Below, in pieces: positions 20,801 to 32,400 of a stretch of DNA of 64,000 bases. A model generated the notes under the pieces. That model saw only the letters and a program-made list of their open reading frames with translations. It searched no databases and was not told the DNA's origin. How positions within the stretch are numbered: the stretch's first letter is position 1; every line of letters begins with the position of its first letter. This DNA comes from Babylonia areolata (lineage: Eukaryota > Mollusca > Gastropoda > Neogastropoda > Buccinidae): contig NC_134910.1 in the NCBI RefSeq assembly GCF_041734735.1, positions 5,791,588-5,855,587 on the forward strand, read 5' to 3'. The translations under genes and the position numbers were made by a program.

Positions 20801-21523
20801 TTGAAACTTGTTTGGACTAAATATCGCTTTCACAAGTTTATGGTCTGAGTGAGGGAATAACTCAATGTCTATTTCCTTCACAAGTGTAATGGAGGTAGTG
20901 TCGCTGAAAATATAATCAATTCTCCTAGCTGTAAAAGGAGCAGATCTTGACCAAGTGTATTCTTTGGCATCTGGATGGACAGACCTCCACGTATCTTCCA
21001 AGTCAAAAGAGGATAACATTTCTAGAAGGGCTTCTTTTTCTCGTCGTGAGTGAGGCTTGCCGGTTATGTTATCTAGAGCATGGATTGTTGTGTTAAAATC
21101 ACCCAGAACCCACAGGTGGTCGTAATCTTGCTTATGTAACAAGTTGCCGAGTTGGTTAATGAATGATATTTTGTCAACGGTCGTATTGGGTGCGTAGCAA
21201 TTAGCTATGATAGTTGATTTGTTGTCGTGTAAAATTCTTATTAACAATATTCTCTCTGTTGCTTCGATGAGTTCTGCATGAATCTGTTTATGGCTGGAAA
21301 TTAGAATTACAAGTCCATTGCTTCTATTAGTACCTACGCTATAGAATACACTTCCAGACAAATGCACATTAATTTGAGGCAATATATCATCTGTCACATA
21401 TGTTTCCTGCAAACATGCAATGTCTAACTTTTGTTTTTTGAGGAAGTCAAATACTACTTTCCTTTTTAGGTTATTTCTAAGCCCTCGAACATTTAGAGTA
21501 CCAATGCATATGTCATTATTCAT
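17848..21523 (-). pseudogene. L1-like ORF2 (endonuclease and reverse transcriptase), broken
   Basis: It starts with ATG at 21523: 'MNNDICIGTLNVRGLRNNLKRK'-type N terminus of an APE endonuclease. Blocks follow: 'ACLQETY', 'WVLGDFNTTI', 'YTWSR..RRIDYIF', 'PHSDHKLV'. The endonuclease is intact over 365 residues (20426-21523). The RT follows in other frames at 20029-20343 and 19359-20006: 'LDFSKAFDTLS' (A), 'RGIRQGCPLSPLLFVLAVE' (B) and 'KQFADNTTLTL' (C, with the second catalytic Asp changed to Asn). The C-terminal region at 17848-18900 includes the CCHC-like 'RCNWCQETDYIEHAFYSC'. At least four frame changes are present. Confidence 0.85.
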
Positions 21524-21655
21524 ATTTGAAAAGGTGGTATCAATTTTTCAACTTTCTGATGCGGAATTTATAATCGTCAGTCGTTAATCAAAAGTCCGTT
21601 AATCAAAGCCAAAGGTCGTGAGTGAGTGGTCAGGCTGGTTGGGAGAGAACACGTA

Positions 21656-22600
21656 TCAAGTGTTACCCCCCTCCTCCGACATGCTTTCCGCTTCTGCCTC
21701 TCCGTTGTGTTCTGGCTGCGTCAGGACAGCGGGCCTTTTGTTTTCTGGAAGAAGACTTGTGGTTGGGGGAGACTCGCTCCTTTCCCTCTTTTTTCCGGCG
21801 CTGCTCGCTGTGCCATGAGCAGGCTTCGCGTGGCTGGTTTTCTTTGCCGCATCGCTGGCGCGCGCTGGCGGCTGCACACGGTGTGTTGGTGTGGTGCTGC
21901 TCTGAGCACTGGGCATTTCCTCACCCACTTCTTTGTATTCGGTTTCTTCAGACTGCTCTGCTGCTGTTCCCTCCTCCTCTGTAGCAGGGGGCACAACAGA
22001 GGGGCAGTCACACATTTTGTGTCCCTGTTGCAGACATCCCCTGCACACCACCTCTCCCTCACAGTTTGCTGCCAGATGTCCATCCTGTAAACACTTGCTA
22101 CATTTGACTAATTTTTGCTTTTGCTCCTTATGATAGAGAGCCGCGGTGAACACACCAAGTTTCAAGACTGGTCGAAGAGGCGTGCTCGGCACAGAGATGA
22201 ACACAAACCTGCGGCCAGTCTCGAAACGTGTCAGCCGTCCATCGGGGTTCCTTGCTAGCTCATTTCGAAGTGAGGATCTGATCTCCACTCCTAGCTTCTG
22301 CAGTGCGGCTTCAATGTCTTTGTTGTCCACACTGAGAGGTACATTGTTTATCCACAGTTTGGTGGTTGGTTTCTCATCAGTCTGGTCTCTGATAACGAAA
22401 GGATTTTTGTCTAGGAGAGAGACACGTGCTCCCCTGAACAAGAACTCCTCCAACAAGAGCTTGTCTCTGGTTTCATTTGTTTTCGGATAAATCCGCCACA
22501 GACCACGTACACGCTGAGCACCACGGATTGTCTCACGCCCACAAACCGCTTCCGCAGCTACTCACACATCGTAGACTGTAGGCAGCGACTCATAGTCTGG
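21656..22600 (-). pseudogene. L1-like ORF1 with RRM-like and CCHC knuckles
   Basis: The open part 21656-22456 (266 codons) continues upstream in frame to an in-frame stop near 22560 and beyond it ('VRALPDYESLPTVYDV' at about 22565-22620). The order from the N terminus is a 'RGLWRIYPKT' region, an RRM-like segment 'TKLWINNVPLSVDNKDIEAAL', two zinc knuckles 'CSKCLQDGHLAANC' and 'CRGCLQQGHKMCDC', and an acidic/Ser-rich low-complexity tail ending at 21656. This is an RNA-binding chaperone-type ORF1, as in Tx1-like LINEs. The N-terminal Met is not visible. Confidence 0.78.
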
Positions 22601-22634
22601 CAGTGCACGCACCGTAACATAAACTGGGGCTACT

Positions 22635-22648
22635 ACATTTACTAGTTT
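22635..22648. repeat. target-site duplication of the L1-like LINE (right)
   Basis: Second copy of ACATTTACTAGTTT (see 17261-17274). Confidence 0.82.
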
Positions 22649-22770
22649 GTACTGTACTATATACCACATTTTTACTCTCTGTGCTATAGTCCAGAATAGT
22701 CTAAACAAAAAAGGTAAAAAAACAAAACAAAACAAAACCAACAAAAAACAAGAAAACAAACAAAACAACT

Positions 22771-23346
22771 GTATGTTGGTTTTGTGGATTTTAAGAAAGC
22801 ATTTGACTCTGTTCGACATGATAGACTGTTCGAATGTATAAAAAAAAAATAAAAAAAAACCCACCCCAAAACAATGGAATAAATGGAAAGTTTTATACGT
22901 TCACTATGTATGATTCTTTAATGTGATGTATAAGGATAAACTATCAGCTCTCAGATTATTTTGCCTGTCCTGTTGGTGTTCGTCAAGGATATGTATGAAG
23001 CCCCAACTTATTTTATCCTTTCATAAACCAAATCGCAAAGGCGGATTCTTGGGTAAAAGAGTAAAATGGTTATATGAATGCATACCACTTGAAGTTATGA
23101 ACGAATATTGTTATCTTGGTTTTAGTTTCACCTCCAAAATCGGTCTTAATTGGGGCACTAATGATTTGGTAACGAAAGGCAGAAAGAGCTATTAAGCTTA
23201 AATAGAGCCTTTCAAAAATGTAAAGATATATCGCCCAGTACCTTCTTTAAGATTTTTTATACGAAAATAAGACCAATATTACTTTACTCGTCTGAAATAT
23301 GACAATGCAACGACTGGATCACATCGAAAAGGTTCATATTATGGCA
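22771..23346 (+). mobile_element. LINE RT fragment (outer element of a three-level nest), left part
   Basis: The + strand reads 'YVGFVDFKKAFDSVRHDRLFECI' (RT motif A) at about 22773-22840, then a 'VGVRQG' motif B remnant near 22970, 'YLGFSFTSKI' near 23110 and 'ILLYSSEI' then 'QRLDHIEKVHIMAC' at about 23275-23348. Frames shift several times. The same protein resumes at 26146 ('ACKRVFK', then 'MVYGELGRYPL'), so the piece between is an insertion. It is 5' truncated after an A-rich stretch (22700-22770). Confidence 0.72.
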
Positions 23347-23578
23347 TGACAGAGTTTGTGATAAAGGGCTTTAATTTTCAAAAGAGATTTAAAGACTTAA
23401 AACATCCTTGTTTGCAAGCAAGCGCCATGTTGTAACATAGTACACTTGGTGGTAAAGGGCTGTGATTTATTGTTTGGATTTGATTTGGATAAAAGGATTT
23501 AAACATTAAATAATGATTTGGATCTATTTTGTGGTGGATCTTTATCCTGTCTGCGACGCCACTTTTATGGCCGTGTTG

Positions 23579-23588
23579 TGAACCGTGT
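23579..23588. repeat. target-site duplication of LINE copy c (left)
   Basis: TGAACCGTGT here recurs at 24866-24875 at the other end of LINE copy c. Confidence 0.75.
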
Positions 23589-24865
23589 TCATGGCATGCA
23601 GGCGAGAGTACAGGAAAATACTGACGTGTCGGATCCATGCCCTGTGGTAAATGGAGTGAGGCAGGGCTGCGTCCTGGCACCCACACTGTTCTCCATTCTC
23701 TTCTCTGCCATGCTGATTGACGCCTTCCAAGACTGTGACCGGGGGATCTACATCCAGTTTCGCACAGATGGCAAACTTTTCAAATTGCGGCGACTCCACG
23801 CCAGGTCCAAGGTGTTTGAGGCACTGTTGAGAGAGTTCCTCTTCGCTGATGACTGTGTGCTTTCTGCACACACCCATGAGGACATGAAGTTCATTATGGA
23901 CAGGTTCTCAACCTCCTGCAGGTGCTTTGGACTCACCATCAGCCTCAGCAAGACCGAGTCCATGTACCAACCAGCTAGCTCACAGAACGCCAGTGTCCCC
24001 CCTTCCCCCCCACCCCGCCCCCGCCCCCCGCCCCACCTGCAATCAAGATCGATGACACAGAGTTCAAGTCAGTTGACAAGTTTTGCTACCTGGGCAGCAC
24101 CCTATTTAGCAACGGAGCTGTTGATGCAGAAGTGAAGCTGTGCATCGCCAAGGCCAGCTCCGCCTTTGGCAGACTCAACAACAGGCTGCGGAACAACAAA
24201 GGCATCAGGCTCAGCACCAAAATCAAAACCTACAGAGCTGTTGTGCTGACCACCTTGTTGTCCTGTTGTGAAACATGGACGACGTATCGCCGTCACATTC
24301 AACAACTTGAGCAGTTTCATCAGAGATGCCTACAAACGATCCTCAGCATAAAGTGGCAAGACAGAGTCTCCAACCGTCAGGTCGTAGAGAGGAGTGGCCT
24401 GCCAAGCATCGAAAACCTGCTGATCCAGTATCAGCTATGCTGGACAGGACACATTGTCCGCATGACAGACAGCTGGATCCCGAAGATGCTCTTGTATGGC
24501 CAGCTGAAGGAAGGCCACCACGAACTTGGAAGACCCTGCAAGCGCTTCAAGGACACCTTGAAGACAAACCTCAAAGCCTGTGACATAGAAATCACTTCGT
24601 GGGAAACTGATGCCCTTGACTGCTCTCACTGGAGGATGCTATGCTCTAGTGGCATAAAGACGTTTGAAAACAAGAGAACGCTGGCCAGTAAGGAGAAGCA
24701 TGAGTGAAGGAAGCAGGGCTCAACTTCGGAGACGTTTTCCCTTGCAACACCTGTAGGAAGTGCTGCACATCCAGAATCAGCCTCTTCTCTTATATGAGGA
24801 CACACACCGACAGATAAGCCTGCCTGCCTACTCGCCCGTCAGTCCGACGGGAGACTCCATTATTA
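23589..24865 (+). mobile_element. LINE of the C2H2-tailed family (copy c), 5'-truncated, with 10-bp target duplications
   Basis: The + strand starts inside the RT at 'GMQARVQENTDVSDP'. It then has motif B 'GVRQGCVLAPTLFSILFSAML' (about 23657-23720), motif C 'FLFADDCVLSAHTHEDM' (about 23837-23890), a C-rich run with a frameshift near 24000-24030, then 'RAVVLTTLLSCCETWTTYRRHI' and 'WTGHIVRMTD' up to a stop at 24706. The zinc-finger-like tail (TCRKCCTSRISLFSYM..) is read in a shifted frame at about 24745-24810. The 3' end is GACGGGAGACTCCATTATTA. The TSD TGAACCGTGT (23579-23588 and 24866-24875) proves insertion into the LTR-like repeat. Confidence 0.84.
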
Positions 24866-26145
24866 TGAACCGTGTGGTATTATTAAAGAAGGGGGACGGT
24901 ACAAAAGAATCAACGATGATTTACGGTATTAATGGATAGAAAATATCCACATGCAGGCCAGGGGCGTATAGATGGCCAGTCACAAAAGGGTGTTTCTATT
25001 GTTTTATTTACAATAATTATAAGAAGAAAAGAAGATAAGGAGACTAAGAGAGAATGGTGCAAGCGATATGGCAATGACGCTAGCCGTTGCAGGAACACAC
25101 ACAACATACACTGCTTGTGACACAGCAAGAGAGAGAGAGAGACTAGGCAGGGAGGCCAGTGACTGGGCAGGTGGAAAAGAGGCCAGTGATCACCCACTCA
25201 GTCTATTTATGTAAGTTAAGCGAACTGCAATGACGCTAGCGAATCGGCTCAAATCCACCTAAGTTTGATTAGCATTGTGATTGTTACAAGCTAGTGTGTA
25301 ATAATAGATTTCTAAAAGATTCCTGAACCGATTGGTCGCGAAAGAAACAGCTCAACGCCTACTTTCTAATGAGTATAAAATGGAGTGTTGATTATTTAAG
25401 ATGAATTTATAATCTTGATTTAAGTCACCTGAAAAGAGTCAGTTATAGCAAGCTTGTCGCTGAAAATTACAATCTGCATTAAATCAGTTTTACGTAGGAA
25501 AACACAAATGGAATAGATTTTAAGAAGGAATTGCGATGATTCTGCCAGTATATAGTACTTGTAGTTTACTGATCCAACGAAAGAGATACCTAATTAAATA
25601 CACTGTGTCAGAAACACAAGTTTCAGCTTGCCCAATGGCGTCGAGCGACACAATTTGTGGAGTGAATGTCGTTAAGTGTCGACAATGAAGATAGGCTTTG
25701 TAATTTCTGAATGCCTTATCTGTTCTCATCCAAACACTATAATGGTGTGTTTTAGTTTCCAGCAGCAGTCACATACAGAATAGTAGACTGTAGCATTGCG
25801 TGTGATGAGAAGACAAAATGACGTAAGCGTAGCGTCAGTTGAAATCTTTAGACTGACGAAGGATTAAACTGAAATCAAGTATGCTTCTAAATGATTAAGG
25901 TGTGTGTGTAAGCACAAAAAAATATAATATTGCAGCGAATGATACAGATGCTTGATTTAATTGATGTTTAGAGAATAGGTTTAGAATGGGCTTTGCATTT
26001 GAACCAGGAATGGCGTCACACATTCTGCGCCAGTCGTTAGAGACCTGCGGTTAGTTGCGAAAAAGGCGTCTGCTACAGCTCAGCTTTCAGCTTGTGCTGT
26101 GAGTTGATCCACGGTCATCTGTAGTCAGCTGAGCGTTTGGCTACA

Positions 26146-26955
26146 ATGGCATGCAAAAGAGTTTTTAAGGGTTCCTGTGCATACTCCCAACAATGGTGTA
26201 TGGCGAACTGGGACGTTATCCATTGTACGTGAACTCGTGCATAAACTGCCTTCGGTGCTGGTTTAAACTTCTGGAAATGGATCAGCAACGGTTACCACGA
26301 AAAGCTTACGACATGTTACGGTATTTAGATGAAAAAGGAAGTAACTGCTGGGTTACACAAATAAGATACATTTTATGCCAGACTGCTTTCAGTATTGTAT
26401 GGCTACAACAAGGGATTGGGGATATTATATTATTCCTAATTAAACATTTAAACAACATCTGGTCGACATATTTATTCAGGAATGGTCTGGGGCTATTCAA
26501 AATAAAGAGACATATTCACATTATCGATTCGGTTGTCTTTGAGAGAGAAAAATACACACTGGATGCTGGTATTTTACTGCTTTACAGTTGTTCTCTCTCA
26601 GATCAGACTTGGTATACTTCCTCTCAATAATAATATTCATCGTTATAGCAATTCGAAGCAGAAAATATGCTGCCCCTTTTGAAAATCAAAAACCGAAAAC
26701 GAATTGCATTTTCTGTTTGAATGCCCAGTGTATGTAGATCTAAGAATAAAATTTCTAAAGGATTCAAAGACGGTTCCCTTTAGCATATTGCTCCAAGCAG
26801 ACTATGACCCACATAGGCGAAATCTGTCTCAAGATATATATTTCATGGTATCAAGAAAAGGTCTCATATCATTAATGGCGATTACTGGACAGATGTTTCT
26901 ATATGAATTTCATACATTATATATGTTTGTGACGTTGGTGAATGTGTAAGATTAA
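26146..26955 (+). mobile_element. LINE C-terminal part (outer element of the nest), right part
   Basis: It resumes the LINE of 22771-23346. 'ACKRVFK' at 26151-26172 and, after a frame change, 'MVYGELGRYPLYVNSCINCLRCWFKLLEMD' from 26193. Further on come 'QTAFSIVWLQQGIGD' and, at about 26695-26740, 'HFLFECPVYVDLR' (the C-terminal CCHC-type region). This C-terminal block is well known from CR1/Jockey-like LINEs of molluscs. The end is near 26950. Confidence 0.72.
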
Positions 26956-27075
26956 AATGACATTAAAAACATGATGTTAAGATGCTAAGAAATGTCAAAC
27001 GTACATTATAAGCACGTTTATTATTATGATTATTATTATTATTATTATTATTATTTGCATCATCATCAATGTTTC

Positions 27076-27122
<47 letters not shown>

Positions 27123-27449
27123 CAGCTGAACGCCAAACAGTGATAACCAAAACATCCCCTTCAGCTTTTTATCAGCTTGTCTGATTCTGTTGAGATTTGC
27201 TAGCACGCGAGTTCATATCATAACAATGATCTTGCTATTGATATGTCTATTATCCAGATTGTACCCCTCCCTCCGACTTCCCTCTCGCCCCCCCTTGCCC
27301 CCCACACCCCCTCCCCCGACCCGCGACCGCACCAGACCCTGTCCCTCAACCCCCCGCCCACCCCCACCCCCTTCCCATGTGTTTGTTCAATGGCCTGAGG
27401 CCGATGTACAAGAAACTATTTGCCTTGTCTCTCTCTCTCTCTCTCTCTC
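26956..27449 (+). repeat. simple repeats: (TTA)n, (GT)n, C-rich, (CT)n
   Basis: (TTA)n lies at about 27018-27055, (GT)n at about 27078-27122, a strongly C-rich pyrimidine stretch at about 27260-27375 and (CT)n at about 27427-27451. Nothing coding. Confidence 0.85.
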
Positions 27450-27468
27450 TGTTTATGTGTGTGTGGCT

Positions 27469-27503
<35 letters not shown>

Positions 27504-27710
27504 AATTGGTTAACATATGGATTTTCTCTGGAAATACTTTGTCAGCATTAAATTTGGCTTGATAATATCGGTTCTACTCACTCACTCCTATGTCAATGCA
27601 CTTTCGGGACGGGCATAAACCATTGTAAAGAAACCAAACATACTTCAGTAGCCATGTTACTGTTACATTATTCTTTCGTCTTCACAAGAGATAGCACTTC
27701 TACCTGGCAT
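27450..27710 (+). mobile_element. fragment of the inverted-end repeat (with a poly-G expansion)
   Basis: After a run of about 33 G (27470-27502), the text TTCTCTGGAAATACTTTGTCAGCATTAAATTTGGCTT and GGACGGGCATAAA matches the left part of the repeat at 13490-15100. Only about 200 bp are kept. A minus-strand counterpart follows at about 28610-28770. Confidence 0.6.
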
Positions 27711-28609
27711 ATTGATACATTGGTTAATAGCAACATATTAACCATTTTATCAAAAAGAGGAAAAAAACCCAACCCTGCTTAGTTTGGAAGCTACATAGAT
27801 GCATTCATCTGCCAACAGCAGCAAAATTGTGCCATGTAATGCCATGTGTAGTAATCATTTTCCGAAACATTAACTCATAACATCACCAACAGCTCTTCTC
27901 CCTCAGTCACAATTCACTTGAAAACACGCCTACCAAAAACATCTTCTGCCCCAAACCGATTTGGCTCACAACCACACTGATACTGGAGAAATGTCTTCGT
28001 GAAAGAAACCCCACAAGGTTTCCTGAAATAGGCGTGTTTTGCATCCGATGTGGCCAAGACTGTCCAACACAAGCTAGCACACTGTTTCAACACTTAGTAT
28101 GCTACATGTTACAGCAGAAAAAGTTCATGTGCCAATTACTGAATTAGTTTTGGGTCATAGCACATTTTGTCACAGGCTGACTTCACTAATGGTTGTGAAC
28201 CAAATTGGTTTGGAGAGGAGACCTGTAGCAGACATGTTTTCAAGTGGATTGTAAATTACGGAATGGCGTGGTTTGTGACGTTATGAGTTATGTTTTGGAT
28301 GGTGAGATTTGTATAAAAAAAGAATCTTATAGCATATTCAGACTGACGTACCATTCCAAGTTTCAACTTTAAGTAAAGAAATGATAAAAGCACATCTAGT
28401 AGGCTGACGAATGTATCAATATGGCAAAGGGAAATACTAAGTATTATGAAAAAAAAAGATATTAAAATGTAACTGGAAAGTGACCGTGGCAACATGTTTG
28501 CCCACCTTTTTTTCTTACTTTTTTTATGTACAATTTTTTCACCCTTCCCAAATTGCATTGTCATGTGATTAAAAGGGAGGGAAAGGGGGTTCTTCTCTTG
28601 TTGTTTTTT
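27711..28609. other. intron 5, mostly unassigned
   Basis: Mostly unassigned. A + strand frame at about 27990-28110 has a C2H2-like string 'CIRCGQDCPTQASTLFQHLVC' without a surrounding gene; it resembles the zinc-finger-like tails of LINEs but is too short to call. Confidence 0.35.
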
Positions 28610-28770
28610 CCAATGTTAAGCCACATTTGGTGTCGAAAGACAAAATATTTCCAGAGAAAATGAATTTGTTGTAAGGTTTAACACACACACACACACACAC
28701 ACATACACATTGCCGACCAAAACGCTTGGTTATTACACAGACTCACCTTGTGTATAAACAATCACGTCAA
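28610..28770 (-). mobile_element. fragment of the inverted-end repeat, minus strand
   Basis: The reverse complement reads ACACAAGGTGAGTCTGTGT, then a GT tract, then TTTTCTCTGGAAATATTTTGTC and CGACACCAAATGTGGCTTAA, which matches the left end of the 13490 repeat. A (CA)n tract lies at 28681-28704. Confidence 0.62.
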
Positions 28771-29061
28771 CCAAAAATCCATGTCTGTGTCATGTTCACA
28801 GAAAATAACTATTAAACAAAGCAAAAAAAAAAAAAAAAAAAAAGTAGTGTGTGTGTGTGTGTGTGTGGGGGGGGGGGGGGGGCAACTGTGAACTAGGCAC
28901 AAAGTTCGTTCACTAAAATTAATGTCATTTTGTCACACCCGCCACCAATACACACACGTACGCGAACGCGCGTGTACACACACACACAAGGAAGAGATGA
29001 AGGGATGAAGAAATGAAGAGCGAGCAGATGGCGACTTCACCACCACCAAAACTCACACATG

Positions 29062-29096
<35 letters not shown>

Positions 29097-29465
29097 GTAC
29101 ACACACACACACACACACACACACTCCTTTCCATTCCTTTATACCTAATGATAATAATAACTGATAATGTACCGACGTCCAAATGAGAGAAAGGGGCCAC
29201 ACGCGCAATAGTCCAAAGCATATCATTACCGAAAGATTTCGCTCCGAGATCTAAATGGCAAATTTTGAAATGTTCGTGGTGTGGTTCCTTCGATTACTTT
29301 CCCAAACGACACCTTGGCAATGAATGTTGTGTTCTGATAATATTTTTTCGTAGACTGTCTACATTTCTGTTGATAAAAAATAGTAATGTGTGCAGCAGTT
29401 CATGGCTTTTGCTGAATGAGCACAGGAGTGCTTTGTTGTTCGTGTTGTTTTTCTTCCATCAAACG
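28771..29465 (+). repeat. simple repeats and unassigned intron
   Basis: Poly-A about 28823-28842, (GT)n plus G run about 28848-28882, and two (CA)n blocks about 29064-29092 and 29100-29124. The rest (29130-29465) is unassigned. Confidence 0.75.
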
Positions 29466-32400
29466 CAAGTCAGTACAAAAATGTTGTTACATCTGGTAGC
29501 AAAAGATGTCGGTTTGGATCCAACTCATCATGGCCTGGCTTCGCTGACGAAGATCTAGGAAGGGCGTTGTCCACGTCTGATGCAGGCACGCTCATGGCTG
29601 ACAAGGCCAATGCGGGAAAAGCAGAGTCGGCCGCAGCGGTTGCAAGGGAAGGTCTGGTCTGGGTTCGCGGCTGCAGCGTCGTGGTTCTTCCTCCTTCTGC
29701 GTTTGTCCTCAAGGCTGGCCCTGCGGTTGTTTTCGAAGGAGGAGACAGCTTGGTGGATGGTGCGTCGCCAGGTCTCTCGATCAGCGGCTACTGCGGACCA
29801 CTGGCGATGGTCAATGTGACAGGCACCGAGAGCTTTCTTCAAGGAGTCTTTGTATCTCTTCTTGGGTGCTCCTCTGTCACGGTGGCCAGTGGACAGTTCG
29901 CCATACAGCGCGATCTTGGGCAGGCGGTGGTCCTCCATCCTGGACACGTGCCCTGCCCAACGTAGCTGGGTCTTTAGCAGCACTGCCTCGATGCTGATAG
30001 TCTTTGCCTGCTCCAGGACCTCGACATTTGTGATGTAGTCACTCCAGTGGATGCTGAGGATGGTGCGAAGGCAGCGCTGGTGAAAGCGATCAAGCAGTCG
30101 TATGTGGTGCCGGTAGGTGACCCAGGTTTCGGAGCCATACAACAGGGTGGGCAGTACAACAGCTCTGTACACGCTGATCTTTGTGTCTTTCTTCAGGTGT
30201 TTGTTGTTCCACACTCTCTTGTACAGCCTGCCGATCTGTTGTCGATCTCCTTGTCAATCTTGGCGTCAGACGAGATGGTGCAGCCTAGGTAGCTGAACTG
30301 GTGGACCGACTTCAGCTCTGTCTCACCGACGTTGATGTGAGGAGCGTGGAATTGTTCCCGTGGGGCAGGCTGGTGGAGAACTTCCGTCTTTTTCAGACTG
30401 ACTTCTAGGCCGAAGAGCTGCGCAGCCTCTGCGAAGCAGGACGTTATACGCTGCAGGGCCGCTTCTGTATGGGCGACGAGGGCAGCATCGTCGGCAAACA
30501 GAAGCTCTCTGATGAGTTGCTCCAGTGTCTTGGTGTGGGCCTGTAGCCGCCTCAGGTTGAATAGGCTGCCATCAGTGCGGTATCTGATGAAGATACCGTC
30601 GTCGTCGCCAAGATCTTCAGTGGCCTGTTGGAGCATCATGCTGAAGAAGATCGTGAAGAGGGTTGGCGCGAGGACACAACCTTGTTTCACTCCATTTCCA
30701 ATTGGGAAGGGCTCCGAAAGGTCGTTGCTGTGTCTGACCTGTCCACGCTGTTCCTCATGTAGTTGGATGACCATGCTGAGGAATTTGGGGGGGGCATCCT
30801 AGACGTTTCATGATCTCCCACAGACCTTTTCTGCTCACGGTGTCGAAAGCTTTCGTGAGATCGACGAATGTTGCATACAGTCCTTTGTTCTGTTCCCGAC
30901 ATTTTTCTTGTAGCTGTCTGAGAACGAAGGCCATGTCAGTGGTGCCTCTGTTGGCTCTAAAGCCACACTGACTCTCTGGGAGATGTTCTTCGGCGATAGT
31001 AGGCACCAGCCGATTTAGGAGGACTCTGGCGAGGATCTTGCCTGCGATGGAGAGCAGAGTTATCCCCCTGTAGTTGGAGCAGTCCGACTTTTCTCCCTTG
31101 TTTTTATACAGGGTGATGATGACTGCGTCACGGAGGTCCTGTGGTAGTTTGCCTTGCTCCCAGCAGCAGACAAAGAGGTTGTGGAGTTTGGAGTGTAGTG
31201 CTGGGCCTCCATTCTTCCACGCCTCCGGCGGAATTCCGTCAACCCCTGCTGCCTTGCCACATTTCAGCTGTTCAATGGCCTTGACAGTCTCTTCTAGGGT
31301 TGGTAGCTCGTCCAGTTGTAATTTCACTGGCTGTTGTGGGATGCGGAGAATTGCCGAGTCTTGAACCGTGCGGTTGGCGCTGAAGAGGGCCTGGAAGTGT
31401 TCCGACCACCTGTTCAGGATCGACGTCTTGTCTGTGAAGAGCGCCTGGCCGTCTGCGCTGCGCAAAGGACTCTGGACCTGGTATGAGGGACCGTACACCG
31501 CCTTCAAGGCTTCGTATAAGCCCCGGTAGTCACCAGTGTCTGCACAAAGCTGAGCCCTCTCTGCCAGGTTGGTCCACCACCCATTTTGAATCTCACGAAG
31601 CTTGCGCTGGAGGTTGCTGCATATGAGCCGGAATGTTGCTTTCTTCACCGGACAAGACGGTTGTGCAAGGTGAGCCTGGTGGGCTGATCTCTTCTTCGCC
31701 AGCAATTCTTGGATCTCCTGGTTGTTTTCGTCAAACCAGTCCTTGTTCTTTTTCGACGAGAACCCTAGGACTTCTTCAGAGGACTGCAGGATGGCTGATT
31801 TCAGCTGTGCCCATAGTGCTTCTGGAGAGGGGTCTGTGGGGCAACTGGGGTCTTCAAGTTTGTCCTGAAGCTTCGCCTGGAATTCAGCTTTCACTTCAGC
31901 TGACTGAAAGTTGCCGACCTGGAATTTCTTCCTAGGAGCTCCTCCTTTCTTTGGTTTGGGCTTGAAGTGGAGCCTGAGCTTGCTGCGGACGAGGCGGTGG
32001 TCAGTATGACACTCCGCGCTGGGCATCACTCGGGTGTGTAGGACGTCTCGTACGTCTCTCTGGCGCATCAGGATGTAATCAATGAGGTGCCAATGTTTGG
32101 ACCGAGGATGCATCCACGTTGTCTTCAGGCTGTCCTTCTGCTGGAAAATGGTGTTGGTGATGGTAAACTGCTGCTCTGCACAGAACTCGAGAAGAAGGCG
32201 CCCATTGTCGTTGCAATTACCAACGCCATGCTTTCCAAGGACTCTTTTCCAGGCTTCTGAATCTTGGCCAACTCTGGCATTGAAGTCGCCAAGGATGATG
32301 ACCTTGTCGTCAGCAGGGGTGTTCTGAACGAGGTTGCGCAGATCAGTGTAAAACTTGACCTTTTCTGTGGGATCCGCTTGGAGGGTTGGAGCGTACACGC

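Larger units (their letters stand above)
17275..22634 (-). mobile_element. L1/Tx1-like LINE, nearly full length (about 5.4 kb)
   Basis: A minus-strand element between 14-bp duplications. From its 5' side it has ORF1 (about 22600-21656), a 132-bp gap, ORF2 (21523 to about 17830), and a 3' UTR with a (CA)n microsatellite and long purine tracts, ending in an A-rich tail (T-rich at 17275-17320 on this strand). The same 3' UTR text (AGGAGAAATCAG.GGATG..) is found next to the poly-T at 54027, so both copies belong to one family. ORF2 has several frameshifts, and the RT catalytic box reads FADN instead of FADD, so the element is dead. The start of ORF1 seems to be lost at the left-hand edge of insertion. 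It lies in the 20.5-kb intron between exons 5 and 6. Confidence 0.88.
23347..26145 (+). mobile_element. LTR-like repeat inserted in the LINE and itself carrying LINE copy c
   Basis: This is a retroelement fossil. It lies between direct repeats ATGGCATG at 23341-23348 and 26146-26153 in the host LINE. From about 23543 it has the text CTGCGACGCCACTTTTATGGCCGTGT, which closely matches the LTR-like repeat border at 59075-59100. From 24876 to 26145 it has about 1.27 kb similar to the repeats at 46218-47843 and 59092-60126. The right end reads ...GGCTACA. No coding region is left, so it looks like a broken, LTR-dominated remnant. The left 200 bp (23347-23540) cannot be assigned. The family is not determined. 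Confidence 0.55.

Noticed and set aside
21626-22090. Cys/Leu-rich + strand frames over the L1-like ORF1
   Set aside because: Shadows of the minus-strand ORF1, which carries zinc knuckles and an RRM-like segment.
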